A stretch of 64,000 nucleotides of DNA, taken from positions 248,001-312,000 of the forward strand of contig NZ_PXYI01000005.1 of assembly GCF_003012735.1 (NCBI RefSeq), written 5' to 3'. Under the pieces are notes generated by a model. It was not told the DNA's origin, did no database searches, and was given only the letters and a program-made list of their open reading frames with translations. A program made the translations under genes and the position numbers. Shown in pieces: positions 16,731 to 27,200 of the stretch (the stretch's first letter is position 1; every line of letters starts with the position of its first letter). The DNA comes from Allosphingosinicella deserti (GTDB taxonomy: Bacteria; Pseudomonadota; Alphaproteobacteria; Sphingomonadales; Sphingomonadaceae).

Positions 16731-19208
16731 ATGCGTAAGTTGTTTTTGATGATCAGTGTTGCGCCACTTGCTTTGGCCGCCCCCGCAACGGCGGAGACGG
16801 TAGCGGCCGAGGCCGCCGTCCAGTCCGGCGCCGAGGCACCCGCCGAAGCGGACGCCAACAAGGAAGTCTTCTCCACGGGCGTCGCCAAGGGCCGCGATCG
16901 CCTCGACAGCGCGACCTCGACGAGTTCGCTGCGCGAGGCCGAGATCGTCAAGATCGGCGCGCGCTCGGTGGCGGACATTCTCCGCAACATCCCCGGCATC
17001 CGCGCCGAAGCGGCGACCGGCGAGGGCAATGCCAACATCACCATCCGCGGCTTGCCGCTCGCGTCGAGCGGCGCCAAGTTCCTGCAGCTGCAGGAAGACG
17101 GCCTGCCGGTATTCGAATTCGGCGACATCAGCTTCGCCACCGCCGACACCTTCCTGCGTGCCGACCTCAATCTCGCCGCCGTCGAAGCGATCCGCGGCGG
17201 CTCCGCCTCCACCTTCGCGTCCAACTCTCCGGGCGGCATCGTCAACTTCATCTCGAAGACCGGCGAAACGGAAGGCGGCAACGTCGAACTGACCGCCGGC
17301 CTCGACTACGAGCAATATCGCGTCGACTTCGACTACGGCGCCAAGCTGAGCGACACGGTGCGGTTCCACATCGGCGGCTTCTACCGCCAGGGCGAGGGCG
17401 TGCGTCGCACCGGCTTCAACACCACCGAGGGCGGTCAGGTCAAATTCAACATCACCAAGGAATTCGACGGCGGCCACATCCGCCTTTACGCCAAGTATCT
17501 CAACGATCGTTCACCGAGCTATGATGCCGTGCCGCTCGCGGTGACCGGGACCAATTCCGATCCCGAGTACAAGAACGTTCCGGGTTTCGACGCGCGCCAC
17601 GACACGCTCTATTCGCGCAATTACCAGGATTACCTGACGCTCGACGGCAACAACAATGTCCGCAACGCCGACATGCGCCAGCATGCGGTCGCCAAGACGA
17701 TCGGTCTCGAAGCCAAGTTCGAGCTGGCCGGCTGGGATGTGACGGAGCGCTTCCGCTTCGCCGACATGTCCGGTCAATATGTCGGTATCGCTTATACCGG
17801 CTTCATGCCCGCGGCGGTGCTGCCGATGGCGTTCGGCGGGCCCGGTGCGACTGCCCGTTTCGCCAACGGCGCGAACGTCGGCCAATCGATCGGCAACCCG
17901 ACGACGCTCAACGGCAACGGCCTCGCCGCCCTGCTTATGATCGCCAACACCGACCTCAACAGCGTCAACAACGTCACCAACGACATCCGCGCGAGCCGCG
18001 TTTGGGAACTCGGTAGCGGCGACCTCACCACCACTGCCGGCTTCTACAGCTCGCACCAGACGATCGACACCGACTGGCTGTGGTCGACGGTGTTCTCGGA
18101 CATCAACGGCAATGGCGATTCGCACCTGCTCGACATCGTCACCGCCTCGGGCGCCAAGATCACCCAGGACGGCGTGTTCCAATATGGCGGCCTGGGCGGA
18201 GGTCTGCGCCGCAGCTACGATCTCGGCTACACCACCAATGCGCCGTTCGGATCGGTCAACTACCATATCGGCAAGGTGGCCATCGGCGGCAGCCTTCGGT
18301 ACGATTTCGGCAGTGCCAAGGGTTCGGTCCAGGGCTCGGAGCTCGGTGGCGGCCGCGTCGGCCTCGCCCCGCGTGACATGAACGGCGACGGCGTCATTTC
18401 GATCGCCGAGCAGCAGGTGTCCGTGCTTCCGCTCTCGACGCCGGCTCCGCTCGATTACGACTATAACTATCTGTCTTACTCGGCCGGCATCAACTTCCGC
18501 ATCGCGGAGCCGCTCGCAGTGTTCGCACGCTACAGCAAGGGCGGCCGCGCCAATGCCGATCGGCTGCTGTTCAGTCCGGTGATCGGAACCGACGGCGACA
18601 TCCTGTTCCCGCAGCTGGCGGTCGACAGCGTCAAGCAGGCCGAAGCCGGCGTGAAGTACCGGAAGGGCGGCCTGACCCTGAACGTGACCGGTTTCTGGGC
18701 CAAGGCCGCGGAGACCAACATCGACACCACCAACGGTCAGCCGATCGTCCGCGATTACAAGGCCATGGGTGCCGAGTTCGAAGGCGCTTTCCGCAAGGGA
18801 CCGTTCAGCCTGACCGCCGGTGCAACCTACACCGATGCCGAGATCATCTCGGACTTCGTCAATCCGGCGATCGAGGGCAATGTCCCGCATCACCAGGCGA
18901 AGCTGATCTTCCAGGCGACTCCGCAATATACCACCGATCGGTTCAGCATCGGCGCGGTGTTCATCGGGACGACCGGAAGCTACGCGACGGATGAAAACCT
19001 GCTGAAGGTGCCGGGCTTCGTCACCACCAACGCCTTCGTGCAATTCCGTCCCACCGATCGCGTGACGCTCTCGGTCAACGCCAGCAACCTGTTCGACACG
19101 CTCGCCATCACGGCGATCGATGATCCGACGCTGCCGGCGGGCGGCGTGGCGCGTGGCCACGTGCTCACCGGTCGCACGGTGTCGACCTCGGTGCGGTTTT
19201 CCTTCTGA
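16731..19208 (+). CDS. TonB-dependent receptor, tandem copy 2
   Basis: An 825-residue TonB-dependent receptor, paralogous to the gene just upstream. Signal peptide about 1-22 (MRKLFLMISVAPLALAAPATA), the same STGVAKGRDRLDSATSTSSL block, plug with DILRNIPGIRAEAA, TIRGLPLASSGAKF and EAIRGGSASTFASNSPGG, and a barrel ending STSVRFSF. The plug and periplasm-facing parts are nearly identical to copy 1 while extracellular loop regions differ, as expected if substrates have diverged. The upstream 160 bp is visibly AT-richer than the surroundings and probably carries its own promoter. A GC-rich hairpin follows the stop. The family call is certain; the substrate is unknown. Confidence 0.93.
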   Translation: MRKLFLMISVAPLALAAPATAETVAAEAAVQSGAEAPAEADANKEVFSTGVAKGRDRLDSATSTSSLREAEIVKIGARSVADILRNIPGIRAEAATGEGNANITIRGLPLASSGAKFLQLQEDGLPVFEFGDISFATADTFLRADLNLAAVEAIRGGSASTFASNSPGGIVNFISKTGETEGGNVELTAGLDYEQYRVDFDYGAKLSDTVRFHIGGFYRQGEGVRRTGFNTTEGGQVKFNITKEFDGGHIRLYAKYLNDRSPSYDAVPLAVTGTNSDPEYKNVPGFDARHDTLYSRNYQDYLTLDGNNNVRNADMRQHAVAKTIGLEAKFELAGWDVTERFRFADMSGQYVGIAYTGFMPAAVLPMAFGGPGATARFANGANVGQSIGNPTTLNGNGLAALLMIANTDLNSVNNVTNDIRASRVWELGSGDLTTTAGFYSSHQTIDTDWLWSTVFSDINGNGDSHLLDIVTASGAKITQDGVFQYGGLGGGLRRSYDLGYTTNAPFGSVNYHIGKVAIGGSLRYDFGSAKGSVQGSELGGGRVGLAPRDMNGDGVISIAEQQVSVLPLSTPAPLDYDYNYLSYSAGINFRIAEPLAVFARYSKGGRANADRLLFSPVIGTDGDILFPQLAVDSVKQAEAGVKYRKGGLTLNVTGFWAKAAETNIDTTNGQPIVRDYKAMGAEFEGAFRKGPFSLTAGATYTDAEIISDFVNPAIEGNVPHHQAKLIFQATPQYTTDRFSIGAVFIGTTGSYATDENLLKVPGFVTTNAFVQFRPTDRVTLSVNASNLFDTLAITAIDDPTLPAGGVARGHVLTGRTVSTSVRFSF

Positions 19209-19217
19209 ACCAGATAA

Positions 19218-19257
19218 GGCGGCCGGACGCACTTTCGGGCTCCGGCCGCCCATTTTC
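19218..19257 (+). terminator. Hairpin terminator after TonB receptor 2
   Basis: GGCGGCCGGA (19218-19227) pairs perfectly with TCCGGCCGCC (19241-19250) around a 13-base loop and is followed by CATTTTCC, a short T-tract. It lies 10 bp after the receptor stop codon and is the best terminator in this half of the window. Confidence 0.85.
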
Positions 19258-19520
19258 CCTGTCCGAATCTCGTCCCGATACGTCGCCATTGATATTGTCG
19301 ATGCGGGGCGAAATTCGAAGAGGCCCGGTAGAGCGAGAGATTATTCGGCAGATCGCGAAATGGAGCGATCCCGCCGCTCTATAATGGACCTGATGTTTCC
19401 AGGAGCGGGCGGTCGCAAGATCACCTCGCTTCTCCTTCTGAGTTGAACCGGGCGTCGCGTGCCGTCCCGGCGGTGCGCGCACCCGAACCTTCCAGTTCGG
19501 GCTCCAAATCGAAAGTTGCT
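19258..19520. other. Leader region of the chemoreceptor gene
   Basis: Together with the preceding terminator this makes a 312-bp gap. I see no gene in it. It includes an AT-richer patch near 19280-19345 where the chemoreceptor promoter could lie. No clear sigma-factor motif was found by eye. Confidence 0.4.
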
Positions 19521-21305
19521 ATGATGTTTAAATCCATGAAGATCCCGAGGAAGCTTGGCCTCTCCTTCCTCATGATCTGCGCCTCGGCGGCGATCGTCAT
19601 GATCGTGTTCTTCGTGAACATCACGATGATCAGCACGTCGACAGATCGGAACAATCTCAGCCAGTCGATCCATGCCAAGGCATTGGCGCTCGAGACCTCG
19701 ATTCTGCGTCAGAACAGCCAGTTCCGCGGCTTCCTGGTGACCGGGGACGCGACCTACCTGAAATCCTATGACGAGGGCCGGGACGAATATGACCGCACCT
19801 CGACCGAGCTCGAGGCGCTGCTCACCGAGCCGGCCCAGAAGGACGCTCTGCTCAAATCGCGCGAGGAAACGCTGGCGTGGCGCAAGCAATGGGGCGATCG
19901 CCTCATTGCCGCGGTGAAATCCGGCCAGCGCGAGTCCGCGCAGGCGGAAGTGCGTGCCGCCGGCAAGGCGGTGCTGACCAGCGCTGCCGTGCTGCCGCTG
20001 CGCGACATCCGCGAGGCACAGGTCAAGTTGATCGACGAGAATTCGGCGCGCCAGGAATCGGCCATCAGCACGGCCAGGATCGTCCTCGTCCTCGGCGCGA
20101 TCGCGCTGATCGGAATCGCGATCATGCTTGCGATGATGCTGACCCGGATGATCGCTCGCCCGGTGACCCGTCTAACCGGAACGATGGCTGATCTCGCCGC
20201 TGGCAAGAACGACATCGCCGTGCCGGACACCGATCGCGCCGACGAACTGGGCGACATGGCCAAGGCCGTCCTCGTCTTCCGTGACGCTGCCGTTGCGCAG
20301 GAAAAGGCGACTGCCGAAAAGGTTCGGTCCGAAGCTGCGCAGCAGCAGGTCGTCTCCGATCTCGCCGCCGCGCTCGGCAAGATGTCGGCGGGCGATCTCA
20401 CTGTTACCCTGAAGAACTTCCCCGGCGAATATCGCAAGCTGGAGGAAGACTTCAACGCGGCGCTCGGCGCTCTGCGCGAAACGATGGGCTCGATCGCGCT
20501 CGCCACCGGCAACATCCATGGCGGCTCGGGCGAAATCAGCCAGGCGTCGGACGATCTGTCGCGCCGCACCGAGCAGCAGGCCGCCTCCCTCGAGGAGACC
20601 GCCGCGGCGATGACGCAGATCACCGCCACGGTGCAGAACAGCGCGGCCGGAGCCGGCGAAGCGAACAAGCTGGTTCGTGCCACCCAGGCGGACGCGAAGG
20701 AGAGCAGCAAGGTCGTCGGCGATGCCGTTGCCGCAATGGCCGAGATCGAGAAGAGCAGCCAAGAGATCACCAAGATCATCGAAGTGATCGACAAGATCGC
20801 CTTCCAGACCAACCTGCTCGCGCTCAACGCATCGGTGGAAGCGGCGCATGCCGGCGAAGCGGGACGCGCTTTCGCGGTGGTCGCCAACGAGGTTCGAGCA
20901 CTCGCCCAGCGCTCGGCCGATGCCGCGCAGGAAATCGGAACTCTGATCTCGAACAGCTCCAAGCAGGTCGAAGGCGGCGTCAGTCTCGTCGGCGAAGCCG
21001 GCAAGGCGCTCACCCGGATCATCGGTTCGGTCGACGAGGTCTCCGGGCTTGTCAGCCAGATCGCGATGGCGGCCGACCAGCAGAGCTCCGCGCTCGCCCA
21101 GGTCAACACCGCGATCACCGAGATGGACAAGGTCACGCAGCAGAATGCGGCGATGGTCGAGGAAAGCAACGCCGCCGCGCGCAGCCTGTCCGACGAGGCC
21201 ACCGGCCTTGCCAGTCTGGTGGGACGCTTCAACACCGGTGCCGATGCCGGACGCGCCTCGCGCACGGCACCCGCCCGCACGCTGCGATCGGTGGGCGCGC
21301 GCTAA
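19521..21305 (+). CDS. Methyl-accepting chemotaxis protein (CHASE3-like sensor)
   Basis: A 594-residue transmembrane chemoreceptor. TM1 (about 12-34, [21 protein letters not shown]) precedes a periplasmic helical sensor with the CHASE3-like pattern ([24 protein letters not shown]...YDEGRDEY); TM2 (about 185-208) leads into a HAMP domain ([20 protein letters not shown]) and a second HAMP-like stretch, then the cytoplasmic signalling hairpin whose tip contains [26 protein letters not shown]. It would report a periplasmic signal to CheA/CheW, though no che gene lies in the window. The C-terminus has no NWETF-like CheR tether. ATG at 19521 is chosen because the frame upstream is non-conserved; ATG 19524 is equally possible. 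Family call certain, ligand unknown. Confidence 0.94.
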   Translation: MMFKSMKIPRKLGLSFLMICASAAIVMIVFFVNITMISTSTDRNNLSQSIHAKALALETSILRQNSQFRGFLVTGDATYLKSYDEGRDEYDRTSTELEALLTEPAQKDALLKSREETLAWRKQWGDRLIAAVKSGQRESAQAEVRAAGKAVLTSAAVLPLRDIREAQVKLIDENSARQESAISTARIVLVLGAIALIGIAIMLAMMLTRMIARPVTRLTGTMADLAAGKNDIAVPDTDRADELGDMAKAVLVFRDAAVAQEKATAEKVRSEAAQQQVVSDLAAALGKMSAGDLTVTLKNFPGEYRKLEEDFNAALGALRETMGSIALATGNIHGGSGEISQASDDLSRRTEQQAASLEETAAAMTQITATVQNSAAGAGEANKLVRATQADAKESSKVVGDAVAAMAEIEKSSQEITKIIEVIDKIAFQTNLLALNASVEAAHAGEAGRAFAVVANEVRALAQRSADAAQEIGTLISNSSKQVEGGVSLVGEAGKALTRIIGSVDEVSGLVSQIAMAADQQSSALAQVNTAITEMDKVTQQNAAMVEESNAAARSLSDEATGLASLVGRFNTGADAGRASRTAPARTLRSVGAR

Positions 21306-21492
21306 GCGCAGGTCGGACGATTGGCAGACATGCCACGGCAGGGCTCGCAGCGGTGAAACTTCGCTGTGAGCCCTCGACGTGCGGAGCGCACCTGACGGCC
21401 GGAGCGATCGTTCGCCACCCGGATCATGGCGCGATCAACGTGATTATTGCCGCAGCAGGAGCGTGTCCGCGCTGTCGGCGAGGAACATCGAC

Positions 21493-22533
21493 ATGAATAT
21501 GATGGCGAAAATCGTCGAGCAGAGCGAGCTCTGCCGTCAGGCGCGGATTGCGCGTGAGCTCGGCTCGCCCTTCGTCGCTGCGGTTCTGGAGGCTGGCGAC
21601 CGCCAGTTGCGGAAGGCGCCGAGAACCGCCGATCTCTTCGCCAATTGGCCGAGCGATCCGTCGGCCGCGGCATTGGCGATGCGGTTCAACGGGGCTCTGC
21701 ACGCCCTCGCCAGACGGGGCATGCCGCCCGCGCTGAAGGCGCTGTATCGCCGGGAGCATGACGATTATGATGGCGCGATCGGGGCTGCGCTCGCTGCCGA
21801 GGACGCGTTCATCGCGGATTGGATGGGCCACCCGCCCCAGACCAACGAGGTTGGGCGGGCAGCGGCGATCGGTGCCGCCCTGATGGTCGCGCGGCGCAAG
21901 TTCGGCCTGCCGTTCGAGCTGTTCGAGCTCGGCTCGAGCTGCGGCCTCAATCTCAATCTCGCACGCTACGCCTACGATCTCGGCGGGATGTCTGCCGGGA
22001 GCCTGGATTCGCCCGTTCGCATCGCGCCGGATTGGCGTGGATCCCGCCCCGCTTCCGCGCCGATCGACGTCGTCGCAGCGCGCGGCGTGGATCTGAAGCC
22101 GCTCGATGCCGGCGACGAGAAGACCCGAGAGCGTCTGCTCTCGTTCGTCTGGGCTGACCAGCCCAAGCGCGCGCGGCGGCTGCAATATGCCCTGGCGCTG
22201 GCGCGGCGCTTTCCGCCGCAGATCGACCGGGCAGATGCCGCGTCCTGGCTCACCGAGCGCCTGGACTCGCCGCAGCAGGCGGGTCTGTGCCGCGTCGTCT
22301 TCCACTCGATGGTGCTCCAATATCTGACTGAGGAAGATCGGCTCACCGTGGTCGACGGCATCGCTCGAGCCGGCGCCCGCGCGACCCTCGATCGCCCGCT
22401 CGCATGGATCGGATTCGAATGGACATCGCAACGCAGCGAGGTCCGGCTGTCGCTCACCTGCTGGCCGACGGGCGAGACCAAGGTACTGGCGCTCTGCCAT
22501 CCTTATGGTGAGTGGATCGACTGGCGGGGCTGA
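21493..22533 (+). CDS. DUF2332 family protein
   Basis: A 346-residue cytoplasmic protein of the DUF2332 family. Seen: early helical region with SPFVAAVLEAGDRQL, ALAMRFNGALHALARRG, TNEVGRAAAIGAALM, the block FELFELGSSCGLNLNL, which resembles a nucleotide- or SAM-type glycine loop, and the late VFHSMVLQYL and IGFEWTS motifs. The function is not established; the ELGSSCGLNL segment has led to the suggestion of a methyltransferase-like fold, which I treat as inference. GAGGA lies 9 bp before the ATG; the frame upstream to 21379 is not conserved. Its 3' end overlaps the convergent esterase gene by 80 bp, an unusually long convergent overlap. Confidence 0.85.
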   Translation: MNMMAKIVEQSELCRQARIARELGSPFVAAVLEAGDRQLRKAPRTADLFANWPSDPSAAALAMRFNGALHALARRGMPPALKALYRREHDDYDGAIGAALAAEDAFIADWMGHPPQTNEVGRAAAIGAALMVARRKFGLPFELFELGSSCGLNLNLARYAYDLGGMSAGSLDSPVRIAPDWRGSRPASAPIDVVAARGVDLKPLDAGDEKTRERLLSFVWADQPKRARRLQYALALARRFPPQIDRADAASWLTERLDSPQQAGLCRVVFHSMVLQYLTEEDRLTVVDGIARAGARATLDRPLAWIGFEWTSQRSEVRLSLTCWPTGETKVLALCHPYGEWIDWRG

Positions 22534-23488
22534 CGCTCCACGCCTCCAGACGTTCATCGATCCAGCCATGCGCCCTCCTGAGCGCCTTCGTAGCGATCGG
22601 CGTCGGCAGGCGGATGAAGCCGTGGGGCGATTCCGGGACGACGTGAACCTCTGCCGGTGCGGCGTCCCCCCACCGTTGCGCCATCGCCACGGTGTCGTCG
22701 AGCAACGGATCGCGGTCGCCGACGAAAAGCAGGGCTGGAGGCATCCCGGCGAGCTCCCCGTAGAGCGGTGACAAGGAGGGATGGCGGCGCTCGGAATCGT
22801 GCATAGCCGGGGTGAGCATGCGCATCGCGTCCAGCATGCCGGGACCATCGAGAATCAAGGTGTCGCGCCCGGCATTGCGGACGCTTGCCGTCCCGGCAAG
22901 ATCGTAGACCCCGTAGTAAAGCAGCGCACCGGCGATTCGATCGAGAGAACGGCCTGAAGCCCTCAGCCGCTGCAGGGTCGCCGCCGCCAAGTGCGCACCG
23001 GCTGATTCGCCGACGAGGATGATCGGCAATCCGGCAAACAGCTCGCTCTCGCCAAGCAGCCAGACCGCCGCTTCGAAGCAGTCGTCGAGCAGGCCCCGCA
23101 GCGGTGCCTTCGTGGCCAGCCGATAGTCGACGGAAACGACCGCGACATCGCAGGCGGCGATCAAGCCGGCGTTGAGCCGATCATCAAGGATCGCATTGCC
23201 GATCGCCCAACCGCCGCCGTGGATATCCAGGACCACGCCTCGAACGGGCTTCGCGGGCTGCAGCAGGCGTAGGCTGACGGGGCGGGTACCGGAACCGACC
23301 CTCAGCGTGCTCGGAACGATCCCTTTCCGGCGGATGCGCCAATCGGCGCCGACTTGGCTGACCCGAAGCAGGCTTTGGTAGAGCAGGGGATCGAAGCGAT
23401 TGCGGATCTTGAACCGCGGAGCTCGCGCAAGCATTCGATTGACGCGGCGTGCCGCTTCTTCATCCGCCGCGGTGATGTCGAGCGACAT
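22454..23488 (-). CDS. Alpha/beta hydrolase, hormone-sensitive-lipase type
   Basis: A 344-residue esterase/lipase of the HSL (bacterial family IV) group. Seen: oxyanion-hole motif HGGGW, nucleophile elbow GESAG, catalytic aspartate in FVGDRDPLLDD and catalytic histidine in SPHGFIRL. There is no signal peptide, so it acts in the cytoplasm on short acyl esters. The N-terminal cap region is present. I chose the ATG at 23488 (MSLDITAAD); an alternative ATG eight codons upstream (23512) cannot be excluded because neither has a strong ribosome site. The last 80 bp overlap the convergent DUF2332 gene, giving this protein an Arg/Ser-rich tail after the last conserved helix. Confidence 0.88.
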   Translation of the reverse strand: MSLDITAADEEAARRVNRMLARAPRFKIRNRFDPLLYQSLLRVSQVGADWRIRRKGIVPSTLRVGSGTRPVSLRLLQPAKPVRGVVLDIHGGGWAIGNAILDDRLNAGLIAACDVAVVSVDYRLATKAPLRGLLDDCFEAAVWLLGESELFAGLPIILVGESAGAHLAAATLQRLRASGRSLDRIAGALLYYGVYDLAGTASVRNAGRDTLILDGPGMLDAMRMLTPAMHDSERRHPSLSPLYGELAGMPPALLFVGDRDPLLDDTVAMAQRWGDAAPAEVHVVPESPHGFIRLPTPIATKALRRAHGWIDERLEAWSVSPASRSTHHKDGRAPVPWSRPSASR

Positions 23489-23570
23489 GGGCGGATCCAG
23501 ACATGGGTGCATCGAAGCGAAGCGGGCCGGAAGATGCCGGCTGAGACGCCGCTCGGGTCATCCGCAGGCA

Positions 23571-23626
23571 GGACAAAGCGGCTAGGCACGATAAAACGGG
23601 TAGGCACGACAAAGCACGATCCGATC
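23571..23626. repeat. Short imperfect direct repeats
   Basis: The unit ACAAAGC-GG-TAGGCACGA recurs with small changes two to three times in succession (GGACAAAGCGGCTAGGCACG, then AAAACGGGTAGGCACGA, then AAAGCACGAT). It lies in the gap between the esterase gene start and the small membrane protein gene. Role unknown; it could be a binding array or replication slippage. Confidence 0.45.
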
Positions 23627-23694
23627 CAGGGATCGAACCGTGCCGTGCCATGTCAGCGTGGACGCCTTCGTCCAAAGGCCGAAGGCTCCAAGGC

Positions 23695-23949
23695 TTACGG
23701 CGTGACCGGGGTACCCGGGTTCAGGGGACCGTCGTCACCGAAAATTTCGTCCTCGAGGAGGATGAGCGCCAGCAGCGCGGCGAAGAAAACGCCGGCCAGG
23801 ACCATCCCGCCACCGCCGAGCAGATTGCTGCCCTCATCGGCAGAGACGGTCTCGACTGCGGGAGCAGGCGCCGCGCTTTGCGCGAGGGTTGCGGTCGGCG
23901 CCAGGACCAGGGCGCTGGCCACGATGGCAGACAGGTATCTCGACTTCAT
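23695..23949 (-). CDS. Small membrane protein with signal peptide, unknown
   Basis: An 84-residue protein. It has a clear Sec signal peptide (about 1-23, ending TLAQ), a short Ala/Pro linker, a Gly-rich turn (LLGGGG) and a hydrophobic helix (about 49-66, MVLAGVFFAALLALILL), then an acidic tail (EDEIFGDDG) and a Pro-rich end. This arrangement is common among sphingomonad small hypothetical proteins. It would be inner-membrane anchored after cleavage, with a cytoplasmic acidic tail. A GGGGAG ribosome site precedes the ATG. No function is assigned. Confidence 0.7.
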   Translation of the reverse strand: MKSRYLSAIVASALVLAPTATLAQSAAPAPAVETVSADEGSNLLGGGGMVLAGVFFAALLALILLEDEIFGDDGPLNPGTPVTP

Positions 23950-24264
23950 TCAATTTCTCCCCTTGGTGAGCGGCTCTCGGTAGCGCGGTCACCAGTGAAG
24001 CTCAACGACGTTTATTGATTTTGGGTCCATCGCCCCATCATTTTTAGGTTTCGGTTCACCGCAGGATCCATCCATTTCGGTGCCATGTTGTGCAGGCAAG
24101 ACGATTCTTGTGTCGGAATCACCCTGTGCGTTCCGTCGCCGAAGTCTCTGCGCGGGCATGGACAGAGCTCGTCTGCCCATGCGCTGTTCTTATCAAATGG
24201 TGCTCGCCAGGTTGGTTGCCCGAGCGTCCCGAAGGGGTCGATGTTGCCAGAGAGAGGGGCAGGG
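23950..24264. other. 315-bp gap between two minus-strand genes
   Basis: This stretch lies downstream of the Cache-PAS hybrid kinase and upstream of the small membrane protein. It should hold the kinase terminator and the membrane-protein promoter. I see no gene, no long perfect hairpin and no repeat. Base composition is slightly AT-richer around 24010-24060. Confidence 0.4.
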
Positions 24265-27200
24265 TCATGCGTTGCCCGGGGCCTTGCGCTGCCGCGCGAC
24301 GGCGACGGCCCGTGCCAGTTCGGATTGCCGAAAGGGTTTGGCAAGGCGGGGCAGATCGGGCGCGATGTCCGCAACGTCCGAATAGCCGGAGACGATCAGG
24401 ATCGGCATGTCGGGGAAGATGTCTGCAACGCTGCGCGCCAGTTCGGTACCTGTCGTGATCGGCATAAGGTGATCGGTGATCAGGATATCCACGCCGGACC
24501 GATGATCCAGGATCTGCCGCGCCTCGTCCGCCGACGCCGCTTCGATGACCGCGTAACCGAGATCCGCCAGCATGGCGGCAATGTTGGAGCGGACCAAGGC
24601 TTCGTCGTCGACGAGAAGGGCAAGACCCTCCGGCGCGGCATCGGGATCGACTCCGCGCTCATTCGTACCGGGATCGGCAGGCTCCGCAGCGCGGAGCGGC
24701 GCGACCGGCAGGCTCAGCCGGATCACGGTGCCGCGTCCGACCTCGCTGTCGATGTCCATGGTTCCCCCCAACTGGGCAACGAGACCGTGTACCATCGACA
24801 GGCCCAGCCCGGTCCCCCGGCCGCTACCCTTCGTCGAAAAGAACGGCTCGATCGCACGCTCAAGGATCGATTGCGGCATGCCGGCCCCGGTATCGGTCAC
24901 GCTTATCACCACGTTCCCCGCCGCGCCGCCGCTTTCCGCCGTGAACGTTTCGTGGCTGATCCTGACCTCGAACTGGCCGCCATCGGGCATCGCATCGCGG
25001 GCGTTGACTGCGAGATTGAGCAACGCGAGCTCAAGCTGATTGGGATCGGCAAGGGCCGCGGGAACGTCGTGCTCGGCCTCGATCCGGAGCGCGATCTGCG
25101 GCCCTATCGTGCTTTCCAGCAAAGATCGAAGGCCATGGACGAGCACCGCCACATCGACGGCGCCCGGCTGCAACGGCTGGCGCCTTGCGAAGGCAAGCAG
25201 CCTCTGTACCAGGATCCGTGCCCGTTCGGCGGCCTCCAGCGCGCCGCCGACCAGCCGCTCCGCGCGGGGATCGGGCAGGCCGCGCTTTTGCAGGAGATCG
25301 AGGGTGCCGAGGATCGGCGACAGCAGATTGTTGAAATCGTGGGCGAGACCGCCGGTGATCTGGCCGATCGATTCCATCTTTTGACTTTGCCGAAGCGCAT
25401 CCTCGGCCTTGCGCAGCGCTTCCGCGCGCTCGCGCTCGGCGGTGACGTCACGGGCGATGCTGTAGATCCGGCCAGGTTCGGCCACGGCCGTCCACTGCAA
25501 CCAGCGATAGCTGCCGTCGCGCGTGCGGAAGCGGTTGACGAACTCCGTAACGTCGCCGCCCTCGCTCAGGCGCTGACGCAAGTCCTTGGTTGCGGCGCGA
25601 TCATCAGGATGTTCCATCCATTCCGACGTGCGGCCGACCAGCTCTTCCTCGGGCCAGCCGAGCAGGGCGGTCCAGGCCGGGCTGGCGGCGAGCCAAATCC
25701 CGCGATCGTCGGAGATGACGAACGGATCCGGGGAAAGTGCCCATAGCCGGTCGCGTTCCGCGGTGCGTTCCTCCACCCGTTCCTGCAGGACTTCGCTAAG
25801 GCGCACCAGATTCTCTTCGGCACGGACCCGGTCGGTGATGTCGAGATTGGCGCCGGTGTAGCGAACCGCCCGTTCCGAGCCCGCTTTGCCTTCGAAGGTA
25901 GCGCGGCCGTGCGCCCGGACCCAGCGCAATTCGCCGCTCGAATGCTGCACTCGAAACTCGAAGGGGCGCGTGTCGCGAAGCGCAGGGTCCATTGCATCCC
26001 GCAGGCGCCCGGCAATCCGCTCCCGATCATCCGGATGAACGCGCGCGAGCATCGCCTCCGTTGTGTAGGATGCGCGCGGATCGAGGCCGAGGATCGATCG
26101 CGCGCGCGGCATCAGAAGCAGCGCCCCGCTCGCCGGATCCAGGTCCCACACGCCGACTTCGGCGGCCTCCGTGGCGATCGCCAATCGTTCCTGGCTCTCC
26201 CGCAGGGCGCGGTCCGCCTCACGCTCGGCCGTGACGTCGCGGACGATGCCGACGGCGCGTGCATAGCGGCCCCGATCGTCGTGAAGCGCCCGTCCTTTGG
26301 CCGAGATCCAGCGTACCGACGTGTCTGGATGGACCACGCGATACTCGCTGGTCGATGCGCCATCGCTCCGCCGGGCGAGCTCCAGCCGGTGCTGGTAGGC
26401 CGACAGATCGTCCGGATGGACCACGGCGAGGACCTGCGCCAGTTTGAGCGGACCGGAATGGGCCGAGAGCCCGTGCATGCTCTTGTAGGATTCGGAGACG
26501 TGGCCCTCGTCGTTGGGAACGTCCCAATCGAACGATCCGATGCCGCCGATATCCTGCGCCAAAGCGAAGCGCTCGTCGCTGAGCGCGCGGGCCTCGATGG
26601 CGTCTTCGAGCGCCACGCCGACCTCGTCGATCTCCAGGATCCCGCTGGCGCGGAAACCCGGGGCGTGGCCGCTCCTGATCCGGCCCGCGGCATCGGAAAG
26701 AGTGCCGACGGCCCCGGAGATACGCCGCGCCGCGTAGATGCCGAACGCGCCGGCGAGCAGGAGGAGCGCAAGCGCGGTAAGCGATCCGTAGGCGAGCGCC
26801 CGGGCCGTGCCCGCGCCGATCGTGCTTCGAGGAACCCCGACCACGAAGGTCCAGCCGGACATCGGCGATCGGCTGAACGCGGCGAGAGTGGGCACCCCGT
26901 TGAGCGATTTGCTTTCAAGGACGCCCTCGGACCTGGTCCGCATCGCCTCCACCAGGTTGCGGGTCCCCGGCGTGCCGACATATTTCTCGGGTTCGACATT
27001 GCGCCAGATGACGATGCCGCGCCGGTCGAGCACGCTGTTGTAGGTGCCCGCAGCAACACGTTGGGGACCGATCACCGACCGCAGCTGCTCGGGGCGCAGC
27101 ATAGCCGAGACGTGATAAAGAACGCGTCCGTTCCGGAGATACGGCACGTCGACGCAGATCAGGTTCGGCTCCAGCCGGCCGCGCACGAGATCGCAGATCC

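Noticed and set aside
14018-17281. 1087-codon minus-strand frame across both TonB receptors
   Set aside because: It is antisense to two genes with clear signal peptides and plug domains and crosses the terminator between them; no conserved motif seen.
17511-19289. 592-codon minus-strand frame opposite TonB receptor 2
   Set aside because: Antisense shadow of the receptor gene; Arg/Gly/Val-rich with no motif.
24085-25746. 553-codon plus-strand frame opposite the Cache-PAS hybrid kinase
   Set aside because: Antisense to a kinase with intact H-, N- and G-boxes; no motif of its own.
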